This document shows positions 56,350 to 64,000 of a DNA stretch of 64,000 nt, piece by piece. The notes beneath the pieces were generated by a model. The model did no database searches. It was not told the DNA's origin and worked only from the letters and a program-made list of their open reading frames with translations. The position numbers were made by a program, and so were the translations under genes. Source of the DNA: Streptomyces sp. TLI_105 (GTDB taxonomy: Bacteria; Actinomycetota; Actinomycetes; Streptomycetales; Streptomycetaceae); contig NZ_FNSM01000001.1 in NCBI RefSeq assembly GCF_900105415.1, positions 4,120,501 through 4,184,500 of the forward strand. Direction: 5' to 3'. The number at the start of each line of letters is the position of its first letter. Within the stretch, counting starts at the first letter, position 1.

Positions 56350-57027
56350 GTGACGGTACGACTGGTCGTACGGAGCCTCAGCGAGCTGTGCATCACCGCC
56401 GGCGCCCTGGTCGTCCTCTTCGTCGCCTACCTCCTCTACTGGACCGGCGTCCAGGCCGACAGCGCCGGCGCCGCCCAGATCGACACCCTCCAGCGGGAGT
56501 GGGCGAGCACACCCGTCGCCGCCGCACCCGCCCCCGCGCGCGTACCGGCGCCGTACGTCACCGGCAAGGGCTTCGCCGTCATGTACGTCCCCCGGTTCGG
56601 CCGCGACTGGGAATGGCCCGTCCTCGAAGGCACCGGGCCCGACGTCCTGAAGCGGGGCCTCGGCCACTACACCCGCACCGCCCCGCTCGGAGGCACCGGG
56701 AACTTCGCCGTCGCCGGCCACCGCCGGACCCACGGCGACCCCTTCAAGGACTTCCCGCGGCTGCGCCCCGGCGACGCGATCGTCCTCACCGACGGCACGA
56801 CCTGGTTCACCTACCGGATCGACCGCGGCCCCTACCGGACCGTCCCCGGCGACACCGCCGTCGTCGATCCCGTACCCGAGAAGTCCGGCTTCGACGGTCC
56901 CGGGCGCTATCTCACCCTCACCACCTGCGACCCCGAATGGGGCAGCAGCCACCGGCTGATCGTCTGGGCGCACCTCGACGCCACCCGCCCGGTGACCGAC
57001 GGTCGTCCACAGGCTTCGGGCAGCTGA
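56350..57027 (+). CDS. Class E sortase (first of three)
   Basis: 225 residues. N-terminal membrane anchor (about 12-32) and sortase barrel (about 70-215). Catalytic His124 in VAGHRRTHG, catalytic Cys193 in TLTTC, and the supporting arginine in HRLIVW. Class E sortases attach surface proteins with LAXTG-type signals to the wall; in Streptomyces they anchor the long chaplins needed for aerial growth. GTG start 56350. Confidence 0.92.
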   Translation: MTVRLVVRSLSELCITAGALVVLFVAYLLYWTGVQADSAGAAQIDTLQREWASTPVAAAPAPARVPAPYVTGKGFAVMYVPRFGRDWEWPVLEGTGPDVLKRGLGHYTRTAPLGGTGNFAVAGHRRTHGDPFKDFPRLRPGDAIVLTDGTTWFTYRIDRGPYRTVPGDTAVVDPVPEKSGFDGPGRYLTLTTCDPEWGSSHRLIVWAHLDATRPVTDGRPQASGS

Positions 57028-57091
57028 CCCCCCACGGCCCGCTCGCCCCGTACTCTGGTCCCCGTAACGAACGGAAGGGGCGGTCGACGTC

Positions 57092-57253
57092 ATGTACGGC
57101 TGGATCTGGCGGCATCTGCCGGGCAACGCGTGGGTGCGGGCGCTGATCTCGATCGTGCTGGTCCTCGCGGTCGTCTATGTCCTCTTCCAGTACGTGTTCC
57201 CCTGGGCGGAGCCTCTGCTTCCGTTCAACGATGTGACGGTGGACGGCCAGTGA
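57092..57253 (+). CDS. Small single-helix membrane protein
   Basis: 53 residues: MYGWIWRHLPGNAWVRALIS, then a membrane helix to VFPWAEPLLPFNDVTVDGQ. ATG 57092 follows GGAAGGGG. Its last bases overlap the start of the pabA-type gene (GTGA), so the two are coupled. Its W-rich ends suggest an anchored peptide. Family known only as a Streptomyces conserved hypothetical; no function. Confidence 0.82.
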   Translation: MYGWIWRHLPGNAWVRALISIVLVLAVVYVLFQYVFPWAEPLLPFNDVTVDGQ

Positions 57254-57888
57254 GCGCGCGAATTCTCGTCGTCGACAACTACGACAGCTTCGTCTTCAAC
57301 CTCGTTCAGTACCTCTACCAGCTCGGCGCCGAGTGCGAAGTCCTCCGCAACGACGAGGTCGAGCTGAGCCACGCCCAGGACGGCTTCGACGGCGTCCTGC
57401 TCTCTCCCGGGCCCGGCGCGCCCGAGCAGGCCGGGGTCTGCATCGACATGGTCCGGCACTGCGCCGACACCGGTGTGCCCGTCTTCGGCGTCTGCCTCGG
57501 CATGCAGTCGATGGCCGTGGCCTACGGCGGCGTCGTCGACCGCGCGCCCGAGCTGTTGCACGGCAAGACCTCGCTCGTCACGCACGAGGGCCAGGGCGTC
57601 TTCGCCGGTCTGCCCTCGCCGTTCACCGCGACCCGCTACCACTCGCTGGCCGCCGAGCCCGCCGCCCTGCCGGCCGAGCTGGAGGTCACGGCGCGGACCG
57701 AGGACGGCATCATCATGGGGCTGCGCCACCGTGAACTGCCCGTCGAGGGGGTGCAGTTCCACCCCGAGTCGGTCCTCACCGAGCACGGGCACCTGATGCT
57801 GGCCAACTGGCTGGAGCAGTGCGGCGACAAGGGGGCGGTGGGCCGGTCGGCGGGGCTCGCTCCGGTGGTGGGCAAGGCCGTCGCGTGA
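57250..57888 (+). CDS. pabA: Glutamine amidotransferase subunit (PabA/TrpG type)
   Basis: 212 residues from GTG 57250. The class I glutaminase triad is visible: Cys in GVCLGMQSMA, His and Glu in QFHPESVLT. NYDSFVFNLVQYL at the N-terminus is diagnostic. It supplies ammonia for aminodeoxychorismate synthesis (folate, or an antibiotic) or anthranilate. No pabB or trpE partner lies in the window, so the pathway assignment is provisional. It overlaps both neighbours by four bases, which embeds it in the sortase operon. Confidence 0.88.
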   Translation: MSARILVVDNYDSFVFNLVQYLYQLGAECEVLRNDEVELSHAQDGFDGVLLSPGPGAPEQAGVCIDMVRHCADTGVPVFGVCLGMQSMAVAYGGVVDRAPELLHGKTSLVTHEGQGVFAGLPSPFTATRYHSLAAEPAALPAELEVTARTEDGIIMGLRHRELPVEGVQFHPESVLTEHGHLMLANWLEQCGDKGAVGRSAGLAPVVGKAVA

Positions 57889-59168
57889 CGACGGGCTCAC
57901 CGTGGTTCCGGCCGTCGAACGGTCCGGAGCCGGAGCCGATACCCGGGGACTCTTACGCGCCCGCCGCCGAACCGTACGCGCCGAACACCGAGTCGTACGC
58001 GCCGAACGCGTCGAGCCCCGAGCCGTACGCGGCCGCCGAACCGTACGCGCCGAACGCCGAACCGTACGCCCCGGCTGCCGAGTCGTACGCGCAGTCCGCC
58101 GAACCGTACGCGCCCGCCACCGAGTCGTACGCGCCCGCCGTCGAACCGTACGTCCCCACCGAGCCGTACGCGCCCGCTGCCCAGCCGTACACGTACGAGG
58201 AGCCGGTGCCCCGCGGGGCCGTCGCCCAGGAGGACCCCTACGAGCCCTCGTACGGGCCGTACGAGGCGGAAGAGCCCCCGGTGGCCCCGCCGGACGAGAC
58301 GATGCCCCTGCGGGCCGTGGAGGACCCCGCCGAGCCGCCGTCCTCGGGGCCCGGGCGGGCCGAGCGCCGGCGCGCCGCCAAGGGCGGCCGGGGCAGGAAC
58401 CGGGGCGCCGCCCCCGCGAGCGCCGCTCCGGCCGCCGCCGAAGGACGCCCCCTCTCCCGCGTGGAGGCCCGGCGGGCCGCCCGCGCCGCCAAGGAGAGCG
58501 TCGGCGTCGTCGCCAGCCGGGTCGTCGGAGAGCTCTTCATCACCTTCGGCGTCGTCATGCTCCTCTTCGTCACCTACCAGCTGTGGTGGACGAACGTCCG
58601 GGCCGGTCAGGAGACCGACCGGGCCAAGGCCCAGATCGAGGACACCTGGGCCAAGGGCGACGACGAGAAGCCCGAGGCCTTCGAGCCCGGCAAGGGCTTC
58701 GCCATCATGTACATCCCCAAGCTGGACGTCGTCGTCCCCATCGCCGAGGGCACCAGCAAGACCGACGTCCTCGACAAGGGCATGGTCGGCCACTACGGCG
58801 AGGGCAAGCTCAAGACGGCCATGCCGGCCGACAAGCAGGGCAACTTCGCGGTGGCCGGCCACCGCAACACCCATGGCGAGCCGTTCCGTTACATCAACCA
58901 GCTGAAGCCCGGGGACCCGATCGTCGTCGAGACGCAGAGCGCGTACTACACGTACGAGATGGCCAGCATCCTGCCGCAGACCTCGCCCTCCAACGTCTCG
59001 GTGATCGAACCCGTACCGAAGCAGTCCGGCTTCAAGGGCCCCGGCCGGTACATCACATTGACCACCTGCACACCGGAGTTCACCAGCACGTACCGCATGA
59101 TCGTGTGGGGCAAGCTGGTCGACGAACGCCCGCGCAGCAAGGGAAAGCCGGAAGCGCTCGTAGGCTGA
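57885..59168 (+). CDS. Class E sortase with long repetitive cytoplasmic N-terminus (second of three)
   Basis: 427 residues from GTG 57885. Residues about 20-110 consist of repeats of E-P/S-Y-A-P (AEPYAPNAEPYAPAAESYAQ and relatives), probably disordered and inside the cell. An Arg/Ala/Pro-rich segment and the membrane anchor (about 215-240) follow. The sortase domain has His326 in VAGHRNTHG and Cys395 in TLTTC. Class E function as for its neighbours. The N-terminal repeat may bind a partner or crowd the septum (inference). Confidence 0.9.
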   Translation: MTTGSPWFRPSNGPEPEPIPGDSYAPAAEPYAPNTESYAPNASSPEPYAAAEPYAPNAEPYAPAAESYAQSAEPYAPATESYAPAVEPYVPTEPYAPAAQPYTYEEPVPRGAVAQEDPYEPSYGPYEAEEPPVAPPDETMPLRAVEDPAEPPSSGPGRAERRRAAKGGRGRNRGAAPASAAPAAAEGRPLSRVEARRAARAAKESVGVVASRVVGELFITFGVVMLLFVTYQLWWTNVRAGQETDRAKAQIEDTWAKGDDEKPEAFEPGKGFAIMYIPKLDVVVPIAEGTSKTDVLDKGMVGHYGEGKLKTAMPADKQGNFAVAGHRNTHGEPFRYINQLKPGDPIVVETQSAYYTYEMASILPQTSPSNVSVIEPVPKQSGFKGPGRYITLTTCTPEFTSTYRMIVWGKLVDERPRSKGKPEALVG

Positions 59169-59205
59169 GACCCCACACCTCCGGACGGGACGACGGGACG
59201 ACCTA

Positions 59206-59880
59206 GTGGCACGCGCGCGCAACCGGATCGCCGGGCTCATCAGCCTCCTCGGCGAACTCCTCATCACGGCGGGCCTGGTGCTCGGCCTCTTCGTCGTCTA
59301 CTCCCTGTGGTGGACCAACGTCCTCGCCGACCGCGCCGCCGACAAGGACGGCGCCCAGGTCCGCGACCAGTGGGCCGACGGGCCCGGCGCGCTGGACACC
59401 AAGGACGGCATCGGCTTCCTCCACGTACCCGCCATGAAGAACGGCGAGGTCCTGGTGAAGCAGGGCACCGGCACCGACGTCCTCAACCACGGCGTCGCCG
59501 GCTACTACACCGAGCCGGTCAAGTCCGGGCTCCCGCAGGACAAGCAGGGCAACTTCACGCTCGCCGCCCACCGGGACGGGCACGGCGCCAAGTTCCACAA
59601 CATCCACCAGTTGAAGACCGGGGACGCGATCGTCTTCGAGACCAAGGACACCTGGTACGTCTACAAGGTCTACAAGACCCTGCCCGAGACCACGAAGTAC
59701 AACGTGGACGTCCTCCAGCCCGTCCCCAAGGAATCGGGGAAGTCCAAGCCGGGCCGCTACATCACGCTGACCACCTGCACCCCCATGTACACCTCGGACT
59801 ACCGCTACATCGTCTGGGGCGAACTGGAGCGCACGGAGAAGGTCGACCGCGACCGGACCCCTCCGGCGGAGCTGCGCTGA
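59206..59880 (+). CDS. Class E sortase (third of three)
   Basis: 224 residues from GTG 59206. Membrane anchor at about 12-35 and sortase domain with His122 in LAAHRDGHG and Cys191 in TLTTC. It differs from the second sortase by lacking the N-terminal repeats and by AAHR instead of AGHR. It is encoded 37 bp downstream of the second. The 3' end carries a 16-bp tandem triplication that spans the stop codon. Confidence 0.92.
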   Translation: MARARNRIAGLISLLGELLITAGLVLGLFVVYSLWWTNVLADRAADKDGAQVRDQWADGPGALDTKDGIGFLHVPAMKNGEVLVKQGTGTDVLNHGVAGYYTEPVKSGLPQDKQGNFTLAAHRDGHGAKFHNIHQLKTGDAIVFETKDTWYVYKVYKTLPETTKYNVDVLQPVPKESGKSKPGRYITLTTCTPMYTSDYRYIVWGELERTEKVDRDRTPPAELR

Positions 59881-59915
59881 AGCGGAACTCCGCTGAGGCC
59901 GAACTGCGCTGAGGC
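59868..59915. repeat. Three tandem 16-bp units across the sortase stop codon
   Basis: Units at 59868-59883, 59884-59899 and 59900-59915 share the pattern GGAACTGCGCTGAGGC with 2-3 changes each. Each contains CGCTGA; in the first, TGA is the sortase stop codon. Confidence 0.85.
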
Positions 59916-59943
59916 CTGGAGGGCGTCCCGGAAGACGGGAGAA

Positions 59944-59970
59944 CCCCGGCATCCGTACTGGATGCCGGGG
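59944..59970. terminator. Bidirectional terminator between sortase and pknB
   Basis: CCCCGGCATCC (59944-59954) and GGATGCCGGGG (59960-59970) form an 11-bp perfect stem with loop GTACT, between convergent genes. Confidence 0.85.
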
Positions 59971-60004
59971 CTCTCGCCGTGTGCGTGCCGGGTGCGGGCG
60001 GACG

Positions 60005-62017
60005 TCAGCCGAAGAAGCCGCCGATGCCACCGCCCGGGTTGCCGTTGTTGTTGTCCCCGCCGCCGCCACCCAGCGTGTTGACGGTGATCGGCTGGGTCTT
60101 GTCGACCATCGAACCCTCCGGCGGGTTCGTGTTGATGACCATGGCGTCCTCCTTGTCGGAGCCCGCCTGGACGACCGTGAGGCCCATGCCCTGGAGCAGG
60201 TCCCGGACCTCCTTGAACTTCTTGCCGGTCAGGCCCGGGGGGATCTGGACCTGGGTCTGCTGCGGGCCCTTGGAGACCTTCAGCGTGATCTGGACGTCCT
60301 TCGGCTGGTTCGACGGGCCCTGCGGGGTCTGCTCGACGACGGTGCCCGCGGGCTCGTTGGAGTCGACGTCCTCCTTGGTCACGTTCGTGAAGCCGATCGC
60401 GTTGAGCTGCTGGAGGGCCTGGTTGTAGTCACGGCCCTTGACGCTGGGGAGCTCCGACAGCTGCTTCTTCGCGACGGTGATCGTGATCTCGGAGTTCTTC
60501 TCCGCCTTGGTGCCGCCGTCCGGGTTCTGCTTCAGGACCGTGCCGGGCTCCTCCTCGGACTCCTCCTGCTCGACCTTGACCTTGAAGCCCTTGTCCTTGA
60601 GGCTCTGCTCGGCCCGCTCCTGGGACTGCTCCACGACGTCCGGGACCTCGACGAGCGGGGCGCCCTCGGAGACGTACACCTGGATCGTGCCGTCGACGTC
60701 CATCTTCTGGACGTTGTCCGCGACCGGCTCCTGGCGGCAGATGGTGTCCTTGGGCTGGTCGCAGCGCTCGGTGCCGGCCTGCTGGACCTTCACCTGCACG
60801 TTGCGCGCGCGGTCCTGCGCGTCCTGCATCGTCTGGCCGACCAGCTGCGGGACGGTGACCTTCTGCGGTCCGTCCTTCTTGTCGAAGATCGAGACGCCGA
60901 TGAAGATCGCGCCGACGAGCACCAGGATGCCCGCGAGGACCAGGAGGATCGTCGAGGTGTTCGACTTCTTCTGGCCACCGCCACGACGGCGGTCCGGGCG
61001 GTCGTCGTAGCCGTAGCCGCCGTCGTCCGGGTTGACCGGCGGCAGCATCGACGTCTGGCCGGCCGGGTCGGCCTGGCGCAGCGCGGTGGTCGGCTGGTCC
61101 TCCGGCGGATAGCCGTAACCGCCGTAGCCTGGCGCGCCCGCCATGCCCATCCCCATCGCGGCGGCGGCCGCGACCGGCTGGCCGTCGAGGCAGGCCTCGA
61201 TGTCCGCGCGCATCTCGTCGGCGGACTGGTAGCGGTAGTCGGGGTCCTTGACCAGCGCCTTCAGGACGATGGCGTCCATCTCGGGCGTGATCTCGGGGTC
61301 GAAGTTGCTCGGCGGCTGCGGCTCCTCGCGGACGTGCTGGTACGCGACCGCGACCGGGGAGTCGCCGATGAACGGGGGACGGACGGTGAGCAGCTCGTAG
61401 AGGAGGCAGCCCGTGGAGTACAGGTCGGAGCGGGCGTCGACCTGCTCGCCCTTGGCCTGCTCCGGGGAGAGGTACTGGGCCGTGCCGATCACCGCGGCGG
61501 TCTGCGTCATGGTCATGCCCGCGTCGCCCATGGCGCGCGCGATGCCGAAGTCCATGACCTTGACCTGGCCGGTGCGCGTCAGCATGACGTTCGCCGGCTT
61601 GATGTCACGGTGCACGATGCCGGCGCGGTGCGAGTACTCCAGCGCCTGGAGGATGCCGACCGTCATCTCGAGGGTGCGCTCGGGCAGCAGCTTGCGCCCG
61701 GAGTGCAGCAGCTCACGCAGGGTCGACCCGTCGACGTACTCCATCACGATGTACGGGATGGAGACCTGGTCGACGTAGTCCTCGCCGGTGTCGTAGACCG
61801 CGACGATCGCCGGGTGGTTCAGCGAGGCGGCGGACTGTGCCTCACGGCGGAACCGGGCCTGGAAGGACGGATCGCGGGCCAGGTCGGCCCGCAGCGTCTT
61901 CACGGCGACGGTGCGGCCGAGCCGGGTGTCCTGGGCGAGGTACACCTCGGCCATGCCACCACGGCCGAGCACCGGGCCCAGCTCGTACCGGCCGCCGAGG
62001 CGACGCGGCTCTTCCAT
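60005..62017 (-). CDS. pknB: PASTA-domain Ser/Thr protein kinase PknB
   Basis: 670 residues from ATG 62017. Kinase domain, residues 10-275: Lys40, catalytic HRDIKPANVM (Asp138), DFG (156-158) and an activation loop with several Thr (GMTMTQTAAVIGTAQYLSPE). A Gly/Tyr/Pro-rich juxtamembrane region, a membrane helix near 345-367, and four extracellular PASTA repeats that sense muropeptides or lipid II follow. PknB-type kinases control wall synthesis; in mycobacteria the MurJ pseudokinase is a substrate. The tail is Asn/Gly-rich. Located after pbpA, as in mycobacteria. Confidence 0.96.
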   Translation of the reverse strand: MEEPRRLGGRYELGPVLGRGGMAEVYLAQDTRLGRTVAVKTLRADLARDPSFQARFRREAQSAASLNHPAIVAVYDTGEDYVDQVSIPYIVMEYVDGSTLRELLHSGRKLLPERTLEMTVGILQALEYSHRAGIVHRDIKPANVMLTRTGQVKVMDFGIARAMGDAGMTMTQTAAVIGTAQYLSPEQAKGEQVDARSDLYSTGCLLYELLTVRPPFIGDSPVAVAYQHVREEPQPPSNFDPEITPEMDAIVLKALVKDPDYRYQSADEMRADIEACLDGQPVAAAAAMGMGMAGAPGYGGYGYPPEDQPTTALRQADPAGQTSMLPPVNPDDGGYGYDDRPDRRRGGGQKKSNTSTILLVLAGILVLVGAIFIGVSIFDKKDGPQKVTVPQLVGQTMQDAQDRARNVQVKVQQAGTERCDQPKDTICRQEPVADNVQKMDVDGTIQVYVSEGAPLVEVPDVVEQSQERAEQSLKDKGFKVKVEQEESEEEPGTVLKQNPDGGTKAEKNSEITITVAKKQLSELPSVKGRDYNQALQQLNAIGFTNVTKEDVDSNEPAGTVVEQTPQGPSNQPKDVQITLKVSKGPQQTQVQIPPGLTGKKFKEVRDLLQGMGLTVVQAGSDKEDAMVINTNPPEGSMVDKTQPITVNTLGGGGGDNNNGNPGGGIGGFFG

Positions 62018-62093
62018 AGCTAATCCAGCCCTCTCCGTCTGTCCCGACCGCACCCATGGGTGGTCCGGCGGTGTGTGCTGTTCGCGCATACGC

Positions 62094-62130
62094 TACCGGC
62101 CCCGTGGAGGCGTTCCGCCCGGGGCCGGTA
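62094..62130 (-). terminator. Hairpin between pbpA and pknB
   Basis: TACCGGCCCCG (62094-62104) and CGGGGCCGGTA (62120-62130) form an 11-bp perfect stem with a 15-base loop. It lies between the pbpA stop (62184) and the pknB ATG (62017), so it could terminate or attenuate pbpA readthrough into pknB. Short 11-bp repeats around GGTAC follow at 62141-62175. Confidence 0.6.
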
Positions 62131-62183
62131 GCTGATACCTGACCGGTACCTGGCTGGTACCCGGCTCGTACGGGGGCCGGGGG

Positions 62184-63650
62184 TCAGCCCCGGGTCTTGA
62201 TGACCGCCTTCATCACGGCCTTGGCGATCGGGGCGGCCAGACCGCCACCAGTGATGTCCTCACGGTCGGTGCCCGCCGAGTCCTCGACGACGACGGCGAC
62301 CGCGACCGGGGAGCCCTCGGCGGTCTTCGCGTACGAGATGAACCAGGCGTAGGGGCGCTTGGCGTTCTTCTCGCCGTGCTGGGCCGTACCCGTCTTGCCG
62401 CCGACCTTCACGCCGTCCATGTTCAGGTCGGCGTTGCCGCCGGTGCCCCTGGAGACGACGTTCTCCATCATCTGCTGGAGCTTCTGGGCGGTCTCCGGCG
62501 AGACCGGGCGGCTCATCTCCTCCGGCTCGGTCTGCTTGATGATGTCGAGGTTCGGGGCCCGCAGCTGGTCGATCATGTACGGCTTCATCAGCTTGCCGTC
62601 GTTGGCGATCGCCGCCGTGACCATCGCCATCTGCAGCGGGGTCGTCGCGGTGTTGAACTGGCCGATCGACGAGAGCGCGTTTCCACCGCGGTCGGCGTTC
62701 TTGTCGAAGACGGAGGCCGAGGAACGAACCGGGGTGAACTGCTCGGCGTTGAAGCCGAACTTCTCCGCCATCTCGACCATCTTGTCGCGGCCGACGTCGT
62801 CGCCGAGCTTCGCGAAGACCGAGTTGCAGGAGATCTCCAGCGCCCGGTTGAGGCTGGCGTTGGCACAGCCGTGGGCGTGGTTGACCATCTCCCGGTTGGA
62901 GAGCGGGATCTTCCAGCCCTCGGGGGTGTCGGTCGCCGCGTTGATGTCGGTGACCTTGCCGTTCTCCAGCGCCGCGGCGGCGGTGACGACCTTGAAGACG
63001 GAGCCGGGCGGGTAGATCTCGCGGATCGCGCGGTTCAGCTTCGGCTTGTTCTTGTCCTTCTCCAGCGCGACCCAGGCCTTCTCGTCCTTGCCGGAGTAGC
63101 CGGCGAAGGTGGAGGGGTCGTACGAGGGCGTGGACGCCATCGCCAGGATCTTGCCGGTCTTCGGCTCGATGGCGACGACCGCGCCGGTCTTGTCGCCGAG
63201 GCCCTCGTAGGCGGCCTTCTGCGCGGCGCCGCTGAGGGTGGTGACGACGTCGCCGCCCTTCTTCTTCTCGCCGGTGAACATGGCGAGGGTGCGGTCGAAG
63301 AAGAGCCGGTCGTCGTTGCCGGTGAGGATGCCGTCCTCGATCTTCTCGATCTGGTTGGCGTCGTAGGCCTGCGAGGCGTACCCGGTGACCGGGGCCCACA
63401 TGGGGCCGTCCACGTAGGTCCGCTTGAACTTGTAGAACTTGTCGCCCGAGTCGACGGAGCCCGTTATGGGCTTGCCGTCGACGATGATGTTGCCGCGCTG
63501 GTTCGAGTACCGCTCGATCTGCACGCGCCGGTTCTTGGGGTGCGCGTTCAGCTCGTCGGCGCGGACGAGCTGGAGCCAGTTGTCCCGCAGGAGCAGGGCG
63601 AGGACGAGCAGGCCGCAGAAGATCGCGACCCGCCGCAGCGGCTTGTTCAC
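62184..63650 (-). CDS. pbpA: Class B penicillin-binding protein PbpA (transpeptidase)
   Basis: 488 residues. N-terminal membrane anchor (about 6-25), a short non-penicillin-binding module, and transpeptidase motifs S217-V-F-K220 in PPGSVFKVV, SCNSVF, and K419-T-G in GGKTGTAQHG. It cross-links peptidoglycan with the SEDS polymerase encoded immediately upstream (start overlaps by four bases). Order SEDS-pbpA-pknB is as in mycobacteria. Confidence 0.95.
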   Translation of the reverse strand: MNKPLRRVAIFCGLLVLALLLRDNWLQLVRADELNAHPKNRRVQIERYSNQRGNIIVDGKPITGSVDSGDKFYKFKRTYVDGPMWAPVTGYASQAYDANQIEKIEDGILTGNDDRLFFDRTLAMFTGEKKKGGDVVTTLSGAAQKAAYEGLGDKTGAVVAIEPKTGKILAMASTPSYDPSTFAGYSGKDEKAWVALEKDKNKPKLNRAIREIYPPGSVFKVVTAAAALENGKVTDINAATDTPEGWKIPLSNREMVNHAHGCANASLNRALEISCNSVFAKLGDDVGRDKMVEMAEKFGFNAEQFTPVRSSASVFDKNADRGGNALSSIGQFNTATTPLQMAMVTAAIANDGKLMKPYMIDQLRAPNLDIIKQTEPEEMSRPVSPETAQKLQQMMENVVSRGTGGNADLNMDGVKVGGKTGTAQHGEKNAKRPYAWFISYAKTAEGSPVAVAVVVEDSAGTDREDITGGGLAAPIAKAVMKAVIKTRG

Positions 63651-64000
63651 GGACGGACCACCTGGGTCATCTCGGCGTCGGGGGACGGGGCGGGCGCGGG
63701 CGCGGGACGGCGCGCGGTGTCGCTGATCCGGATGAGGATGCCGATCAGGGCCCAGTTGGCGATCACGGAGGAACCGCCGTACGCGAGGAACGGCATGGTC
63801 ATACCGGTGAGCGGGATGAGGCCCATCACACCGCCGGCGACGACGAAGATCTGGAGCGCGAAGGCACCGGAGAGGCCCATCGCGAGCAGCTTGCCGAAGG
63901 GGTCGCGGGCGGCGAGGGAGGTGCGCACACCGCGCTCGACGATCAGCCCGTACAGCAGCAGGAAGACCATGACGCCGGTCAGGCCGAGTTCCTCGCCGAC
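63647..64000 (-). CDS. SEDS peptidoglycan polymerase (FtsW/RodA), C-terminal part
   Basis: The last 118 codons of a gene that continues past the window. GLIPLTGMTMPFLAYGGSSV is the SEDS signature near the end of FtsW/RodA, followed by two helices and an Ala/Pro-rich tail ending MTQVVRP. SEDS proteins polymerise lipid II and pair with a class B PBP, here PbpA, whose start overlaps the stop. Whether it is the RodA- or the FtsW-type cannot be decided from this part; the operon order favours RodA. Confidence 0.93.
   Translation of the reverse strand, partial: VGEELGLTGVMVFLLLYGLIVERGVRTSLAARDPFGKLLAMGLSGAFALQIFVVAGGVMGLIPLTGMTMPFLAYGGSSVIANWALIGILIRISDTARRPAPAPAPSPDAEMTQVVRP

Overview
This window is a high-GC actinobacterial chromosome segment centred on the replication origin. 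Gene order, frequent GTG starts, three class E sortases, crgA and many Streptomyces-type families point to a Streptomyces-like organism. The layout is the classical one: ...sigM-trxBA...parBA-rsmG-jag-yidC-yidD-rnpA-rpmH / dnaA-oriC-dnaN-gnd-recF-dciA-gyrB-gyrA. No insertion sequence, prophage or CRISPR array was seen, so this is core rather than accessory DNA.

Left arm (1-33 kb). The 5' part of dnaB is followed by an intergenic cluster of DnaA boxes, a MATE exporter and the rpsF-ssb-rpsR-rplI operon on the minus strand. Next come wall and envelope genes: femX, an alanine-racemase-like gene, a GT87-type membrane glycosyltransferase and a class A PBP. A PadR regulator with a perfect palindromic operator precedes ino1 and an MFS exporter, and cca follows on the minus strand. 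From 17 kb to 25 kb a plus-strand set encodes a secreted DUF6049 protein, the lipid II flippase MurJ, a separate membrane pseudokinase with an extracellular discoidin-like domain, SigM and its putative anti-sigma factor. Thioredoxin reductase, behind a sigma-R-type promoter, and thioredoxin follow. parAB, rsmG, jag, yidC, yidD, rnpA and rpmH run on the minus strand. Seven perfect 14-bp parS sites lie between 2.6 and 29.9 kb; none was found to the right.

Origin (33.5-36.5 kb). The rpmH-dnaA gap holds divergent promoter candidates and two DnaA boxes. The dnaA-dnaN gap holds a 22-bp tandem repeat and then about 560 bp packed with DnaA boxes (oriC).

Right arm (36.5-64 kb). dnaN, gnd, recF, dciA, gyrB and gyrA are followed by DUF3566, tRNA-Ile(GAT) and DLW-39 genes. 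Then come a secreted repeat protein, a tail-anchored Ser/Thr kinase with an XRE regulator, tRNA-Ala(TGC), an acyltransferase, small DUF6344 and DUF5324 proteins, a cyclophilin and a zinc-ribbon rhomboid protease. A second compact DnaA-box cluster, with three perfect TTATCCACA boxes, separates the rhomboid gene from crgA. DUF881, three class E sortases interleaved with a 53-residue membrane protein and a pabA-type amidotransferase, the PASTA kinase pknB, the class B PBP pbpA and the end of a SEDS (ftsW/rodA) gene close the window.

The genes form linked modules: replication initiation and its control (dnaA, oriC, two remote DnaA-box clusters, dciA, dnaB, dnaN, gyrase), segregation (parAB, parS), and wall growth with its signalling (MurJ, pseudokinase, PknB, PbpA, SEDS, PBP1, FemX, sortases). 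Nothing here is clearly a new system. The least ordinary signals are the remote DnaA-box clusters, the 22-bp repeat beside oriC, parS sites read as codons, the split MurJ/pseudokinase pair with an ECF-type promoter, and the triple sortase locus.
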